NCBI RefSeq assembly: GCF_014196925.1
Contig: NZ_JACIEN010000005.1
Span: 342,883 to 406,882 of the forward strand
Source of the DNA: Chelatococcus caeni
Lineage (GTDB): Bacteria; Pseudomonadota; Alphaproteobacteria; Rhizobiales; Beijerinckiaceae
Direction: 5' to 3'
Length of the DNA stretch: 64,000 nucleotides
Part shown: one piece after another, positions 1 to 7,401 of the stretch
Layout of the letters: the number at the start of each line of letters is the position of its first letter
Numbering within the stretch: position 1 is the first letter of the stretch
Translations under genes and position numbers: made by a program
The notes under the pieces: model-generated
The model's database searches: none
What the model saw: the letters and a program-made list of their open reading frames with translations, nothing else
Told to the model about the DNA's origin: nothing

Positions 1-314
1 ACGACGCCGCTCGTCTCGATGCCCACGAGCATCTTGATGGGCTTGCCGGAATAGCCGACGGCATTGGCGAAGTCGGAATTGAGATAGACGAAGCCGAGCC
101 GCTCCTCGCCGCGCATCACCGGCGCGATCGGCGGCTCCCCCTGGGGCGGGCCAAAGCGCTCCGCCTGTGGAAAAATGTCCTGCGGGGCGACCCTGCCGAG
201 GTAGCGGTCAAGCTCGCCCGCCGCCGCCGGCTGCCCCACCGCGGCGAGGAGGAGGCACGCCGCGACGAGAAGCGGCACGGCCAGGAAGGCGAAGGGGCTG
301 CGGCAGTTCATCAT
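1..314 (-). CDS. nosR: NosR, N-terminal part (runs off the window)
   Basis: This is the first 104 residues of a membrane-bound regulatory and electron-transfer flavoprotein needed for nitrous oxide reductase expression and activity. The sequence starts with two adjacent ATG codons and a hydrophobic signal segment (about residues 7-31, ending PAAAGELDRY). It then enters the periplasmic FMN-binding region typical of NosR. The family signature is visible in FVYLNSDF, VGYSGKP and LVGIETSG. In known nos clusters NosR precedes nosZDFYL, which would lie to the left of this window. The start is supported by the signal peptide beginning at once. The ribosome binding site is weak. An RnfG-like FMN-binding protein is the alternative, but the SDF...GYSGKP pattern favours NosR. 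Confidence 0.85.
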   Translation of the reverse strand, partial: MMNCRSPFAFLAVPLLVAACLLLAAVGQPAAAGELDRYLGRVAPQDIFPQAERFGPPQGEPPIAPVMRGEERLGFVYLNSDFANAVGYSGKPIKMLVGIETSGV

Positions 315-391
315 GTCCCGTCAGGATCGTCGCCTGCCCACGAGTTGGGCACGGCGTGCATCCTGTTTGGGCGCATTCGGCCTCCGGCACT

Positions 392-405
392 TTGAGGCGC
401 ATCAA
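392..405 (-). promoter_or_regulatory. FNR/NnrR-type box upstream of nosR
   Basis: The + strand reads TTGAGGCGCATCAA. This matches the TTGAT-N4-ATCAA consensus of FNR, DNR and NnrR regulators with one mismatch. It lies 78 bp upstream of the nosR start codon. Promoters of nos genes in denitrifiers are commonly controlled by such regulators, so the position fits activation under low oxygen or nitric oxide. No other gene start is close by. Confidence 0.6.
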
Positions 406-495
406 ATTGGCTGATCGGCATGCGGCCGGTGGGGCCGTCGCCCGCTTCGTGAACCACGCCAGCCTCCGGCGCGGCACGTAACGGGCCATCGGTTC

Positions 496-695
496 ATGCG
501 CGCGTCCTTCGGCGAGCGGGCGTGCGGCATCGTCGGCCATGGCCCGGTGCCGTGGGCGATGATCCTGGTGCGGCCGGAGGTCGTCACGGCGGCCTGCGGC
601 ATCGGCCGCAGCCCTACGGCCCGAGCTCTACGAGGGCGAGAAGGCCTTCCATGAGGCCGCGGTGAAGGAGGGGCGTCGCCGTTTCCCGGCTCTCC
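496..695 (+). other. unassigned stretch, possible gene remnant
   Basis: The gap between nosR and the MFS gene (315-731) holds no clear intact gene. Two plus-strand frames carry protein-like strings: from 496 one reads MRASFGERACGIVGHGPVPWA and stops near 651; from 617 another reads RPELYEGEKAFHEAAVKEG. They lie in different frames, as in a frame-shifted relic of one gene. I do not recognise the family, and high GC makes such strings easy to over-read. Confidence 0.15.
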
Positions 696-731
696 CTCGT
701 CGGTACGCTGTCGCCTTCGCGTCGCGCCGTA

Positions 732-1937
732 TCAGGCGGCCCCGCCGCGCCGCAGGTTGGGCAGGAAGATGGTGAGGAGCCCGAGCAGCGGCAGGAAGGA
801 GCACAGCCAGTAGACATAGGCGATGCCCTTGGCGTCGGCGACGACCCCGAGCAGCGCCGCCGCGATGCCGGCCGTGCCGAAGGCGAGGCCGAAGAAGATG
901 CCGGCGACCATGCCGACGCGGCCGGGGACGAGCTCCTGCGCCAGGACGACGATGGCGGGGAAGGCCGAGGCGAGCACCAGGCCGATGATGGCCGAGAGCA
1001 CGATCGTCCACTCGAGGCTGGCATAGGGCAGGGCGAGGGTGAACGGCACCACCCCGAGGATGGACACCCAGATCACCGCCTTGGCCCCGATGCGGTCGCC
1101 GACCGGGCCGCCGAGGATCGTGCCGGCCGCCGCCGACCCGAGGAAGACGAACAGCATCACCTGCGACATCTGCACGGACACGCCGAACCGGTCGATCACG
1201 TAGAAGGTGTAGAAGCTCGAGATGCTCGCCATGTAGACGTTCTTCGAGAAGGTGAGGATGGCGAGGACGACGAGGGCGACGACGATCTTGTGCCGGGCGA
1301 TCGTGACCGCACGCGTCGCCTTCGGGCGCTGCGTCGCCCGCGCCTGATAGCGCGCGTACCAGGCGCCGACCTGCCAGAGGATGGCCATGCCGATGAAGGC
1401 GATGACCGAGAACCAGGCGACGCTCGCCTGGCCGCGCGGCACGACGATGAAGGCGGCGAGCAGCGGCCCGAGCGCCGAGCCGAAATTGCCGCCGACCTGG
1501 AACAGCGACTGGGCGAGGCCGTAGCGTCCTCCGGAGGCGAGACGCGCGACGCGCGAGGCCTCGGGATGGAAGATCGCCGAACCGATGCCGATCAGCGCCG
1601 CCCCGGCGACGAGGAGGAGGTAGTCGCTGGCGAAGGCAAGGACCATCAGGCCGACGAAGGTCGAGCCCATGCCGACGGGCAGCGAATAGGGCATCGGCCG
1701 CTTGTCCGCGTAGAGGCCGATCATCGGCTGCAGCAGCGATGCCGTGCCCTGGAAGGTCATGGTCAGGAGCCCGATCTGCCAGAAGTCGAGCCCGTAGTCG
1801 CGCTTCAGCATCGGATAGATCGCCGCCAGCAGCGACTGCATGACGTCGTTGATGAGATGGCACAGGCTCACCGCCGCGATCACGAGGAAGGCCGTGTTCT
1901 CGGCATGGGATCTGGCGGTGACGGGCGTGTCGGTCAC
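732..1937 (-). CDS. MFS transporter, fosmidomycin-resistance (FSR) type
   Basis: This encodes a 401-residue integral membrane exporter of the major facilitator superfamily with about twelve hydrophobic segments. The N-terminus (FLVIAAVSLCHLINDVMQSL then PMLKRDYGLDFWQIGLL) is characteristic of the FSR subfamily, as are the GLYADKRPMPYSLP and FHPEASRVA strings. Known FSR members export fosmidomycin or related small molecules; the substrate here is unknown. The GTG start at 1937 is chosen because CGGAG lies 8 bp upstream. Longer readings would run through the control region and into the divergent AraC gene. The AraC regulator at 2047 is the likely controller. Confidence 0.85.
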   Translation of the reverse strand: MTDTPVTARSHAENTAFLVIAAVSLCHLINDVMQSLLAAIYPMLKRDYGLDFWQIGLLTMTFQGTASLLQPMIGLYADKRPMPYSLPVGMGSTFVGLMVLAFASDYLLLVAGAALIGIGSAIFHPEASRVARLASGGRYGLAQSLFQVGGNFGSALGPLLAAFIVVPRGQASVAWFSVIAFIGMAILWQVGAWYARYQARATQRPKATRAVTIARHKIVVALVVLAILTFSKNVYMASISSFYTFYVIDRFGVSVQMSQVMLFVFLGSAAAGTILGGPVGDRIGAKAVIWVSILGVVPFTLALPYASLEWTIVLSAIIGLVLASAFPAIVVLAQELVPGRVGMVAGIFFGLAFGTAGIAAALLGVVADAKGIAYVYWLCSFLPLLGLLTIFLPNLRRGGAA

Positions 1938-1993
1938 GGGCTGGGCTCCGATGGCTTGCTGCTTCTTCCATAGGCCGCTTGCGGGCGTACTAC

Positions 1994-2031
1994 TTTCGTG
2001 TTTTGGTCCAAAAGTTTCGTGACTGGGCCAA
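1994..2031. promoter_or_regulatory. tandem 21-bp direct repeat, likely AraC operator
   Basis: TTTCGTG occurs at 1994-2000 and again at 2015-2021, each followed four bases later by GG. The units are therefore in phase at 21 bp, two turns of the helix. AraC-family proteins typically bind such direct repeats. The site lies in the 109-bp space between the MFS exporter and the divergent araC-type gene. Confidence 0.5.
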
Positions 2032-2046
2032 GTCTGAGGGTGGCGC

Positions 2047-2895
2047 ATGAATGGGCGTAGCGTCATGCAGCCCCTGCATGTCGATCGGCAGCGCCGGGAG
2101 TGGATCGACAGCGCGCAGGCGGCGGTCATCGCCCTGCCGGCGGACTATCCGGACGGCCATCACGTCACGCGCCACCGCCACACGCGCGCGCAGCTGCTCT
2201 ATGCCCTGTCCGGCGTCGCCATGGTCCACACGGACAGCGGCCGCTGGATGGTGCCGCCCGGCCATGCCATCTGGCTGCCGGCGGGGATCGATCACGCGGT
2301 CGACATGCTCGGCGACGTCGCGATGCGCTCCGTCTATGTCCACCCCGCGGCCATTCCCGGCCTGCCGCAAGATTTGCGCGTGGTCGCCGTCACCAGCCTC
2401 ATGCGCAGCCTCATCGTCGAGGCGATGGCGCTGGCGCGCGATGTGCCCGCGGCCGGCCGCGACGCGCTGCTGCTCGACCTCATCCTGCACGAGATTCCGC
2501 GCCTTCCCGAGCGGCCACTGGCGCTGCCCTTTCCGGCCAATCCCCAGCTCGTCGCGCTGTGCCGCCGCTTCCTCGCCGAGCCTTCGGCGCATGTCACCAT
2601 CGACGCCTGGGCGAAGGCCGCCGGCATGAGTCGGCGCAGCTTCACCCGCACCTTCCAGCGCGAGACCGGGCTCAGCCTCTCCCTGTGGCGCCAGCAGGCC
2701 TGCCTCTTCGCCGCGCTGCCACGCCTTGCCGACGGCGAGCCGGTGACCCTTGTGGCGCTCGACCTCGGCTATGAAAGCATCGCGGCCTTTATCACGATGT
2801 TCCGGCGCATGACGGGCGAGGCGCCGCGGGCCTGGCTGAAGCGCGGGCAACGTGCGGTCGCAGCCGGTGAACGGGTTGCGATCACGCAAGCGTGA
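2047..2895 (+). CDS. AraC-family transcriptional regulator (cupin sensor)
   Basis: This 282-residue regulator has an N-terminal cupin-like sensor (about residues 35-100: HVTRHRHTRAQLLYALSG, then MVPPGHAIWLPAGIDHAV). The C-terminal AraC/XylS double helix-turn-helix covers about 185-275 (WAKAAGMSRRSFTRTFQRET and LDLGYESIAAFITMFRRMTG). The start at 2047 has GAGG upstream; a second ATG at 2068 is possible. It is divergent from the FSR exporter, and regulators of this type usually control such a neighbouring exporter. The ABC exporter genes follow 39 bp downstream and may be co-transcribed. Confidence 0.9.
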   Translation: MNGRSVMQPLHVDRQRREWIDSAQAAVIALPADYPDGHHVTRHRHTRAQLLYALSGVAMVHTDSGRWMVPPGHAIWLPAGIDHAVDMLGDVAMRSVYVHPAAIPGLPQDLRVVAVTSLMRSLIVEAMALARDVPAAGRDALLLDLILHEIPRLPERPLALPFPANPQLVALCRRFLAEPSAHVTIDAWAKAAGMSRRSFTRTFQRETGLSLSLWRQQACLFAALPRLADGEPVTLVALDLGYESIAAFITMFRRMTGEAPRAWLKRGQRAVAAGERVAITQA

Positions 2896-2934
2896 CCCCA
2901 CTTGTCGGGCCTGCACCCTCGCAAGGACCGATCC

Positions 2935-3975
2935 ATGCCCACCACCCATGGCCACGACGCGGCTGTCGCGGAGGCCGAGCCGGACGCCGTATCCGGCAAG
3001 CCGGAAAAAACCGTCGAAACGGCACGCGCCGACGCTATCTTGCCGCGCATGCAGCCCATCCTCTCCATCACGAATCTCTCGAAGACCTATGCATCCGGCT
3101 TCGAGGCCCTGAAGGGCATCGATCTCGAGATCCGGCGCGGCGAGATCTTCGCGCTGCTCGGGCCGAACGGCGCCGGCAAGACGACGCTGATCAGCATCGT
3201 CTGCGGGCTGGTGAGGCCGAGCGCCGGCACCGTGCGGGTCGACGGGCACGACATCATCGCCGACTACCGGGCCGCGCGCTCCATCATCGGCCTCGTGCCG
3301 CAGGAGCTGACGACCGATTCCTTCGAGACTGTCTGGGCCACCGTGAGCTTCAGCCGCGGGCTCTTCGGCAAGCCGGCGAACCCGGCCTATGTCGAGAAGG
3401 TACTGAAGGACCTCTCCCTGTGGGACAAACGCGACGCCAAGATCATGACGCTGTCCGGCGGCATGAAGCGCCGGGTGCTCATCGCCAAGGCGCTGGCGCA
3501 CGAGCCGCGGCTCCTCTTCCTCGACGAGCCGACCGCCGGCGTCGACGTCGAGCTCAGGCGTGACATGTGGAACGTCGTGCGCACGCTGCGCGACACGGGC
3601 GTTACGGTCATCCTCACCACCCATTACATCGAGGAGGCGGAGGAGATGGCGGACCGCATCGGCGTCATCAACCGCGGCGAGCTCGTGCTCGTCGAGGAGA
3701 AGGACGAATTGATGCGCAAGCTCGGCCGCAAGGAGCTGACGCTGCACCTGCAGGTGCCGCTCGAGGCGCTGCCCCCCGGCCTCGATGGCTATGCGCTCGA
3801 GCTCTCCGAGGACGGCACGGAACTGACCTACGTCTACGACACCCAGGGCGAGCGCACCGGCATCACCACCCTGCTGCAGGACCTCTCCGGGGCAGGGGTT
3901 CGCTTCCGCGACCTGCAGACGCGGCAGAGCTCGCTGGAGGAAATCTTCGTCAGCCTCGTGAGGAACGCCCGATGA
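2935..3975 (+). CDS. ABC exporter ATP-binding protein (YadG/NodI-like)
   Basis: This is the cytoplasmic ATPase of an ABC-2 type exporter. Walker A ([12 protein letters not shown]), the signature LSGGMKRRV, Walker B ([12 protein letters not shown]) and the switch His in [11 protein letters not shown] are all present. The 2935 ATG has AAGGA 8 bp upstream but adds 38 low-complexity residues before the conserved [12 protein letters not shown]. Starting at the 3049 ATG gives 308 residues, the usual length of YadG-like ATPases, but that ATG has no clear ribosome binding site. Either is possible. It overlaps the permease gene by ATGA, so the two are translationally coupled. The substrate is unknown. 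Confidence 0.88.
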   Translation: MPTTHGHDAAVAEAEPDAVSGKPEKTVETARADAILPRMQPILSITNLSKTYASGFEALKGIDLEIRRGEIFALLGPNGAGKTTLISIVCGLVRPSAGTVRVDGHDIIADYRAARSIIGLVPQELTTDSFETVWATVSFSRGLFGKPANPAYVEKVLKDLSLWDKRDAKIMTLSGGMKRRVLIAKALAHEPRLLFLDEPTAGVDVELRRDMWNVVRTLRDTGVTVILTTHYIEEAEEMADRIGVINRGELVLVEEKDELMRKLGRKELTLHLQVPLEALPPGLDGYALELSEDGTELTYVYDTQGERTGITTLLQDLSGAGVRFRDLQTRQSSLEEIFVSLVRNAR

Positions 3976-4733
3976 ACCTCCACGCCGTCAGCGCTATCTA
4001 CTGCTTCGAGATGGCGCGCGCCGGGCGCACGCTGCTGCAGAGCATCGTCTCCCCCGTCATCTCCACCTCCCTCTATTTCGTCGTCTTCGGCGCGGCCATC
4101 GGCCCGCGCATGGCCGAGATCGACGGCGTGAGCTACGGCGCCTTCCTCGTGCCCGGGCTCATCATGCTGACGCTGCTGACGCACAGCATCTCCAACGCCT
4201 CCTTCGGCATCTATTTCCCGCGCTTCGTCGGCACCATCTACGAGGTGCTGTCGGCGCCGGTCTCGCCGATGGAGATCGTGGTCAGCTATGTCGGCGCGGC
4301 GGCGACGAAATCGATCATCCTCGGCCTCATCATCCTGGCGACGGCCGCTCTCTTCGTGCCGCTGCGCGTGGAGCATCCCTTCTGGATGCTCGCCTTCCTC
4401 GTGCTGACGGCGGTGACGTTCAGCCTGCTCGGCTTCGTCATCGGCATCTGGGCCGACAATTTCGAGAAGCTGCAGCTCGTGCCGCTGCTCGTCGTCACGC
4501 CGCTCACCTTCCTCGGCGGCAGCTTCTATTCCATCGACATGCTGCCGCCCTTCTGGCGCGCGGTGAGCCTGTTCAACCCGGTCGTCTATCTCGTCAGCGG
4601 CTTCCGCTGGAGCTTCTACGGCATCTCCGACGTCAACATCACGGTGAGCGTCGCGATGACGCTCGCCTTCCTCGTGCTCTGCCTCGCCGTCGTCAGCTGG
4701 ATCTTCCGGACCGGCTATCGCCTCAAGACCTGA
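3972..4733 (+). CDS. ABC-2 type exporter permease (YadH/NodJ-like)
   Basis: This 253-residue membrane protein has six hydrophobic segments and the ABC-2 signature region: [18 protein letters not shown], then [21 protein letters not shown] and the C-terminal segment before GYRLKT. It pairs with the ATPase gene it overlaps by four bases. Members of this group export lipids, oligosaccharides or drugs; nothing here fixes the substrate. The gene's last codons form the left arm of a strong terminator, which closes the transcript. Confidence 0.9.
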   Translation: MNLHAVSAIYCFEMARAGRTLLQSIVSPVISTSLYFVVFGAAIGPRMAEIDGVSYGAFLVPGLIMLTLLTHSISNASFGIYFPRFVGTIYEVLSAPVSPMEIVVSYVGAAATKSIILGLIILATAALFVPLRVEHPFWMLAFLVLTAVTFSLLGFVIGIWADNFEKLQLVPLLVVTPLTFLGGSFYSIDMLPPFWRAVSLFNPVVYLVSGFRWSFYGISDVNITVSVAMTLAFLVLCLAVVSWIFRTGYRLKT

Positions 4734-4768
4734 GGCGGCGGGTGAAAGCCTGCCGCCTCAGGTCTTTT
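4725..4768 (+). terminator. rho-independent terminator
   Basis: The arms 4725-4739 (AAGACCTGAGGCGGC) and 4752-4766 are perfectly complementary over 15 bp with a 12-base loop, and the run TCTTTT completes the signal. The left arm includes the permease stop codon. It ends the exporter operon and also separates it from the convergent toxin gene. Confidence 0.9.
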
Positions 4769-4809
4769 CCCGCGTCGCAAGCGTGAGGTGCGCGGACGAC
4801 GCCGGCCCG

Positions 4810-5319
4810 TCATTCCGCTGCCGGCGGGTGAAGTCGCGGATCGAGCGCAAATGCCTCTTGATGCTTCATTGCATAGGCCCCGGCGGCCATGCTCGCCGTG
4901 AAGATCAAATTCCAGCTGTGCGGAGAAACCGCGCTTGGAATCACGACGAACCGGTGCTGACGGAGAAGATCGTCGCCGAATGCCTGTTGGCCGGCGCTCG
5001 GAATCCCCGGCCGCAACCAGTTCGGATTGGGAACATCGTGGGGGGACACGACCTGGACAGCCGAGGTGTCGGTGATAACCGCGGCTGTCAGCATGTGCGG
5101 GACGGTGTCGAGCGTCTTGAAGCCCTTATGGACGGCTACTTCAAGAATGGCCGTCGCGGGGTCGATCGAGCAATAGACGGCCCGCACCCCCTTGCTGTTC
5201 CAGCGCCCGCCGACACGATAGGCGCCTTCGCCGCTATCCCAGCCGGCGGCAAAATTGGCCTGATCGAGCCGCCATGCCAGAAGCTCACGGCCGCCGAGTG
5301 CGGCGGGAAGCGGCATCAT
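4810..5319 (-). CDS. RES-domain toxin (NAD+-degrading)
   Basis: This 169-residue protein is the toxin of a RES/Xre pair. Characterised RES toxins deplete NAD+ by phosphorolysis. The RES fold is seen from YRVGGRWNSKGVRAVYCS (about residue 38) through ATAILEVAVH to the C-terminal VVIPSAVSPHSWNLIF block, which keeps the conserved Arg, Tyr, Glu and Ser. The start overlaps the antitoxin stop by ATGA (ATG at 5319, a second ATG at 5316), so translation is coupled to the upstream antitoxin. The gene is convergent with the ABC-2 exporter. Confidence 0.9.
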   Translation of the reverse strand: MMPLPAALGGRELLAWRLDQANFAAGWDSGEGAYRVGGRWNSKGVRAVYCSIDPATAILEVAVHKGFKTLDTVPHMLTAAVITDTSAVQVVSPHDVPNPNWLRPGIPSAGQQAFGDDLLRQHRFVVIPSAVSPHSWNLIFTASMAAGAYAMKHQEAFALDPRLHPPAAE

Positions 5320-5813
5320 GCATAGACACCGTATGCGAGCCGTTCGAGGTGGTCTTCGACGAGTTCGATGCCGGCCGGGGTAGACAGGAGATCGATCGGG
5401 CGGCGGTGCTCGAGGCCGATCGCCGGACGCTCGAGCCATTGCTCCGCCTCTTCCTGGGAGCCGAACACGTCGACCGCTTTGGCAAGGATTTCGGCGAACT
5501 TCCATGTCCGCCCGCTCTGCTCTTGGCTGAGTGGCTTGGACGGCGCGTCCTTGCGACGCTGAAACGTCCGCACGCTCATGCCGACGGCCTTCTCCAGCGA
5601 GTCCCCCTTACGCAGCACGGCGAGATGGGCGATGAGGTAATTCAAGGCCGATGTCGGCAGTCCGTGCAGCAGCAAATCATGGGCATCGAGAGGGCTTGTG
5701 ATCTGACGCGACAATACGCGCGAGCCCCCGAGCAGCTTCGCGACTTTCTGCAGATCTCCGAGCCCTTTCTCCGGGGAAATCTCGTTGGCAGCGGCCGGCA
5801 TCATCCACCTCAT
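5316..5813 (-). CDS. Xre/MbcA/ParS-family antitoxin
   Basis: This 165-residue protein is the partner of the RES toxin. It has the Xre-like region (GLPTSALNYLIAHLAVLR then VGMSVRTFQRRKD) and the MbcA/ParS toxin-binding C-terminus (WKFAEILAKAVDVFGSQEEA, ending in a DLL-STPAGIELVEDHLERLAYG tail). In this family the antitoxin tail plugs the toxin active site, and the DNA-binding part represses the operon. A second Met at residue 4 is an alternative start. The antitoxin-first order with an ATGA overlap is standard for this module. Confidence 0.9.
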   Translation of the reverse strand: MRWMMPAAANEISPEKGLGDLQKVAKLLGGSRVLSRQITSPLDAHDLLLHGLPTSALNYLIAHLAVLRKGDSLEKAVGMSVRTFQRRKDAPSKPLSQEQSGRTWKFAEILAKAVDVFGSQEEAEQWLERPAIGLEHRRPIDLLSTPAGIELVEDHLERLAYGVYA

Positions 5814-5825
5814 GCGTCAAGTGTC

Positions 5826-5842
5826 CTGTTTCAATATGACAG
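5826..5842. promoter_or_regulatory. possible autoregulatory operator of the RES/Xre pair
   Basis: The 17-base site CTGT-N9-ACAG lies 13 bp upstream of the antitoxin start, where the promoter should be. Xre-type antitoxins usually repress their own promoter at short inverted repeats. The arms are only four bases, so this is a weak call from position. Confidence 0.3.
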
Positions 5843-5915
5843 GCGACGCATGGCGTTTCAAGGAACGGTAGATCGGTCTCCTTAGAACCCAGTCACAACA
5901 AACATCCGCCTCAGC

Positions 5916-5932
5916 GTTGCTCACAGCGCAAC
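5916..5932. promoter_or_regulatory. LysR-type box (GTTGC-N7-GCAAC)
   Basis: The dyad GTTGC-N7-GCAAC contains the T-N11-A core of LysR-family binding sites. It lies 127 bp upstream of the DUF3100 start at 6059. A LysR gene closes this gene group at 9799-10794 and is the natural candidate to bind here. The rest of 5933-6058 holds the leader and a GAGGGGG ribosome binding site, with nothing else I recognise. Confidence 0.4.
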
Positions 5933-6058
5933 TCTACGGCGCGAAAACAGTTCTATTCGCAACGCAATTTTGCCGGCATGGTGCCCCCTTGCCGGCCAGA
6001 TCGTGGGCGCGAGCGTTCGAGAATCAACGACGGCCGGCGCCACAGAGGGGGTCTTCTC

Positions 6059-6883
6059 ATGGCTACCAGCCGCGGCGGGGCGATCGGTCCCGCGCTCGTT
6101 CTTCACCTGGCGGTTCTCGCCATCGTTGTCGTGTCCGAGGTCATCGGCCTCATCCGCGTGCCGATCGGCATCGGGGCGGTGATCCTCCTGCCGATCCTCT
6201 ACGCCTTCGCGCTGGGCATCATCTTCAATCCCAACGTGCTCAAGGCGACGGGCAAGGTGCTGAACCACGACGCGACGAAGCTCGCCGGCACCATGATCAC
6301 CATCGCGATCATGCCTTTCATTGCCCGCTTCGGCACGACGGTCGGCCCGCAGATCGAGAAGATCATCGCTGCCGGGCCCGCGCTCATCCTGCAGGAGCTC
6401 GGCAATCTCGGCACGATCCTCATCGCCTTCCCGGTCGCGGTCTTCCTCCTGCGCATGGGCCGCGAGGCGATCGGCGCGAGCTATTCCATCGACCGCGAGC
6501 CGAACCTTGCCCTCATCGCCGACAAGTACGGGCTCAACAGCCCCGAGGGCGCCGGCGCCATGGGCGTCTATGCCACGGGCACCCTGATCGGCACCTTCAT
6601 CTTCGCCATCATGCCACCGCTCGTGCACGGGCTCGGCATCTTCGACGTGCGCGCGCTCGCCATGTCCTGCGGCGTCGGCTCGGGCTCGATGCTCGCGGCC
6701 TGCACCGGCGGCCTTGCCGCGGTCGTGCCGGATCAGAAGGACCTCATCCTCGCCCTCGCCGCGGCGAGCAACATCTTGACCTATGCCACGGGGCTCTATG
6801 CCGGCCTCTTCCTCGCCCTGCCGCTCACCGAGTGGCTCTACCGCACCTGTGCGCCGGCCGACCGCGCCAGCACGATGCATTGA
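6059..6883 (+). CDS. DUF3100-family integral membrane protein
   Basis: This 274-residue, strongly hydrophobic protein has roughly eight to nine membrane segments. The strings PILYAFALGIIFNP, VGSGSMLAACTGGLAAVVP and NILTYATGLYAG are typical of DUF3100 proteins, which have no established function but look like transporters. ATG 6059 is preferred because GAGGGGG precedes it; the reading frame is open upstream to 5978 but that part is not hydrophobic or conserved-looking. It is followed after 12 bp by a second membrane gene and then by dehydrogenases, so a role in uptake of a small hydroxy- or oxo-acid is plausible but inferred. Confidence 0.75.
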   Translation: MATSRGGAIGPALVLHLAVLAIVVVSEVIGLIRVPIGIGAVILLPILYAFALGIIFNPNVLKATGKVLNHDATKLAGTMITIAIMPFIARFGTTVGPQIEKIIAAGPALILQELGNLGTILIAFPVAVFLLRMGREAIGASYSIDREPNLALIADKYGLNSPEGAGAMGVYATGTLIGTFIFAIMPPLVHGLGIFDVRALAMSCGVGSGSMLAACTGGLAAVVPDQKDLILALAAASNILTYATGLYAGLFLALPLTEWLYRTCAPADRASTMH

Positions 6884-6895
6884 GGAGCCTCAGCC

Positions 6896-7387
6896 ATGAA
6901 CAACGAGATCGCCATTTCCGATACGCCGGCCGAGGGCCGCTCGATCGACCTCGCCAGCCATGCCGTCCAGCTCCTCGTCGTCTGCGCCGTCGCGCTCGTC
7001 GGCAACTGGGTGGCGACGAAGGTTTCGCCGCTCGAGGCGCTGCCGGGCATGGCCTGCCTCTATGCCATGACGATCGTCGGCCTTGTCATCGCCAAGTACA
7101 TGCCGTTCTACCTGCCGAGCGTCGCCTGGATCTCCCTCGTCGCCATCATCGCGACGATCCCCGGCGTGCCGGGGGCGGCCGTCGTCAACGAGGCGGTCGG
7201 CAAGCTGAACTTCCTCGCCATGGCGACGCCGGCGCTCGCCTATGCGGGCCTCGCGCTCACGAAGAACGAGTTCACGATCGCCCGAAAGTCGGGCTGGAAG
7301 ATCGTGGTCGTCGCCATCTGCGTGATGTTCGGCACCTATATCGGCTCGGTCGTCATCGCCGACCTCGTGCTGCGCATCACCGGCTGA
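6896..7387 (+). CDS. small membrane protein, partner of the DUF3100 protein
   Basis: This 163-residue protein has four to five hydrophobic segments after a polar N-terminus (residues 1-20). GAGGAG stands eight bases before the start. I do not recognise a named family. Tight spacing to the DUF3100 gene and the complementary topology suggest a two-subunit transporter, in the manner of other split carriers. LysR control and catabolic genes downstream make an uptake role likely, but the substrate cannot be read from the sequence. Confidence 0.65.
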   Translation: MNNEIAISDTPAEGRSIDLASHAVQLLVVCAVALVGNWVATKVSPLEALPGMACLYAMTIVGLVIAKYMPFYLPSVAWISLVAIIATIPGVPGAAVVNEAVGKLNFLAMATPALAYAGLALTKNEFTIARKSGWKIVVVAICVMFGTYIGSVVIADLVLRITG

Positions 7388-7401
7388 GAAGGTCTGACAA
7401 C

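Noticed and set aside
1990..3747. Long minus-strand reading frame of 585 codons opposite the AraC and ABC ATPase genes
   Set aside because: It is antisense to two well-supported genes, its translation is His/Arg/Gly-rich without motifs, and such frames are usual in DNA of this base composition.
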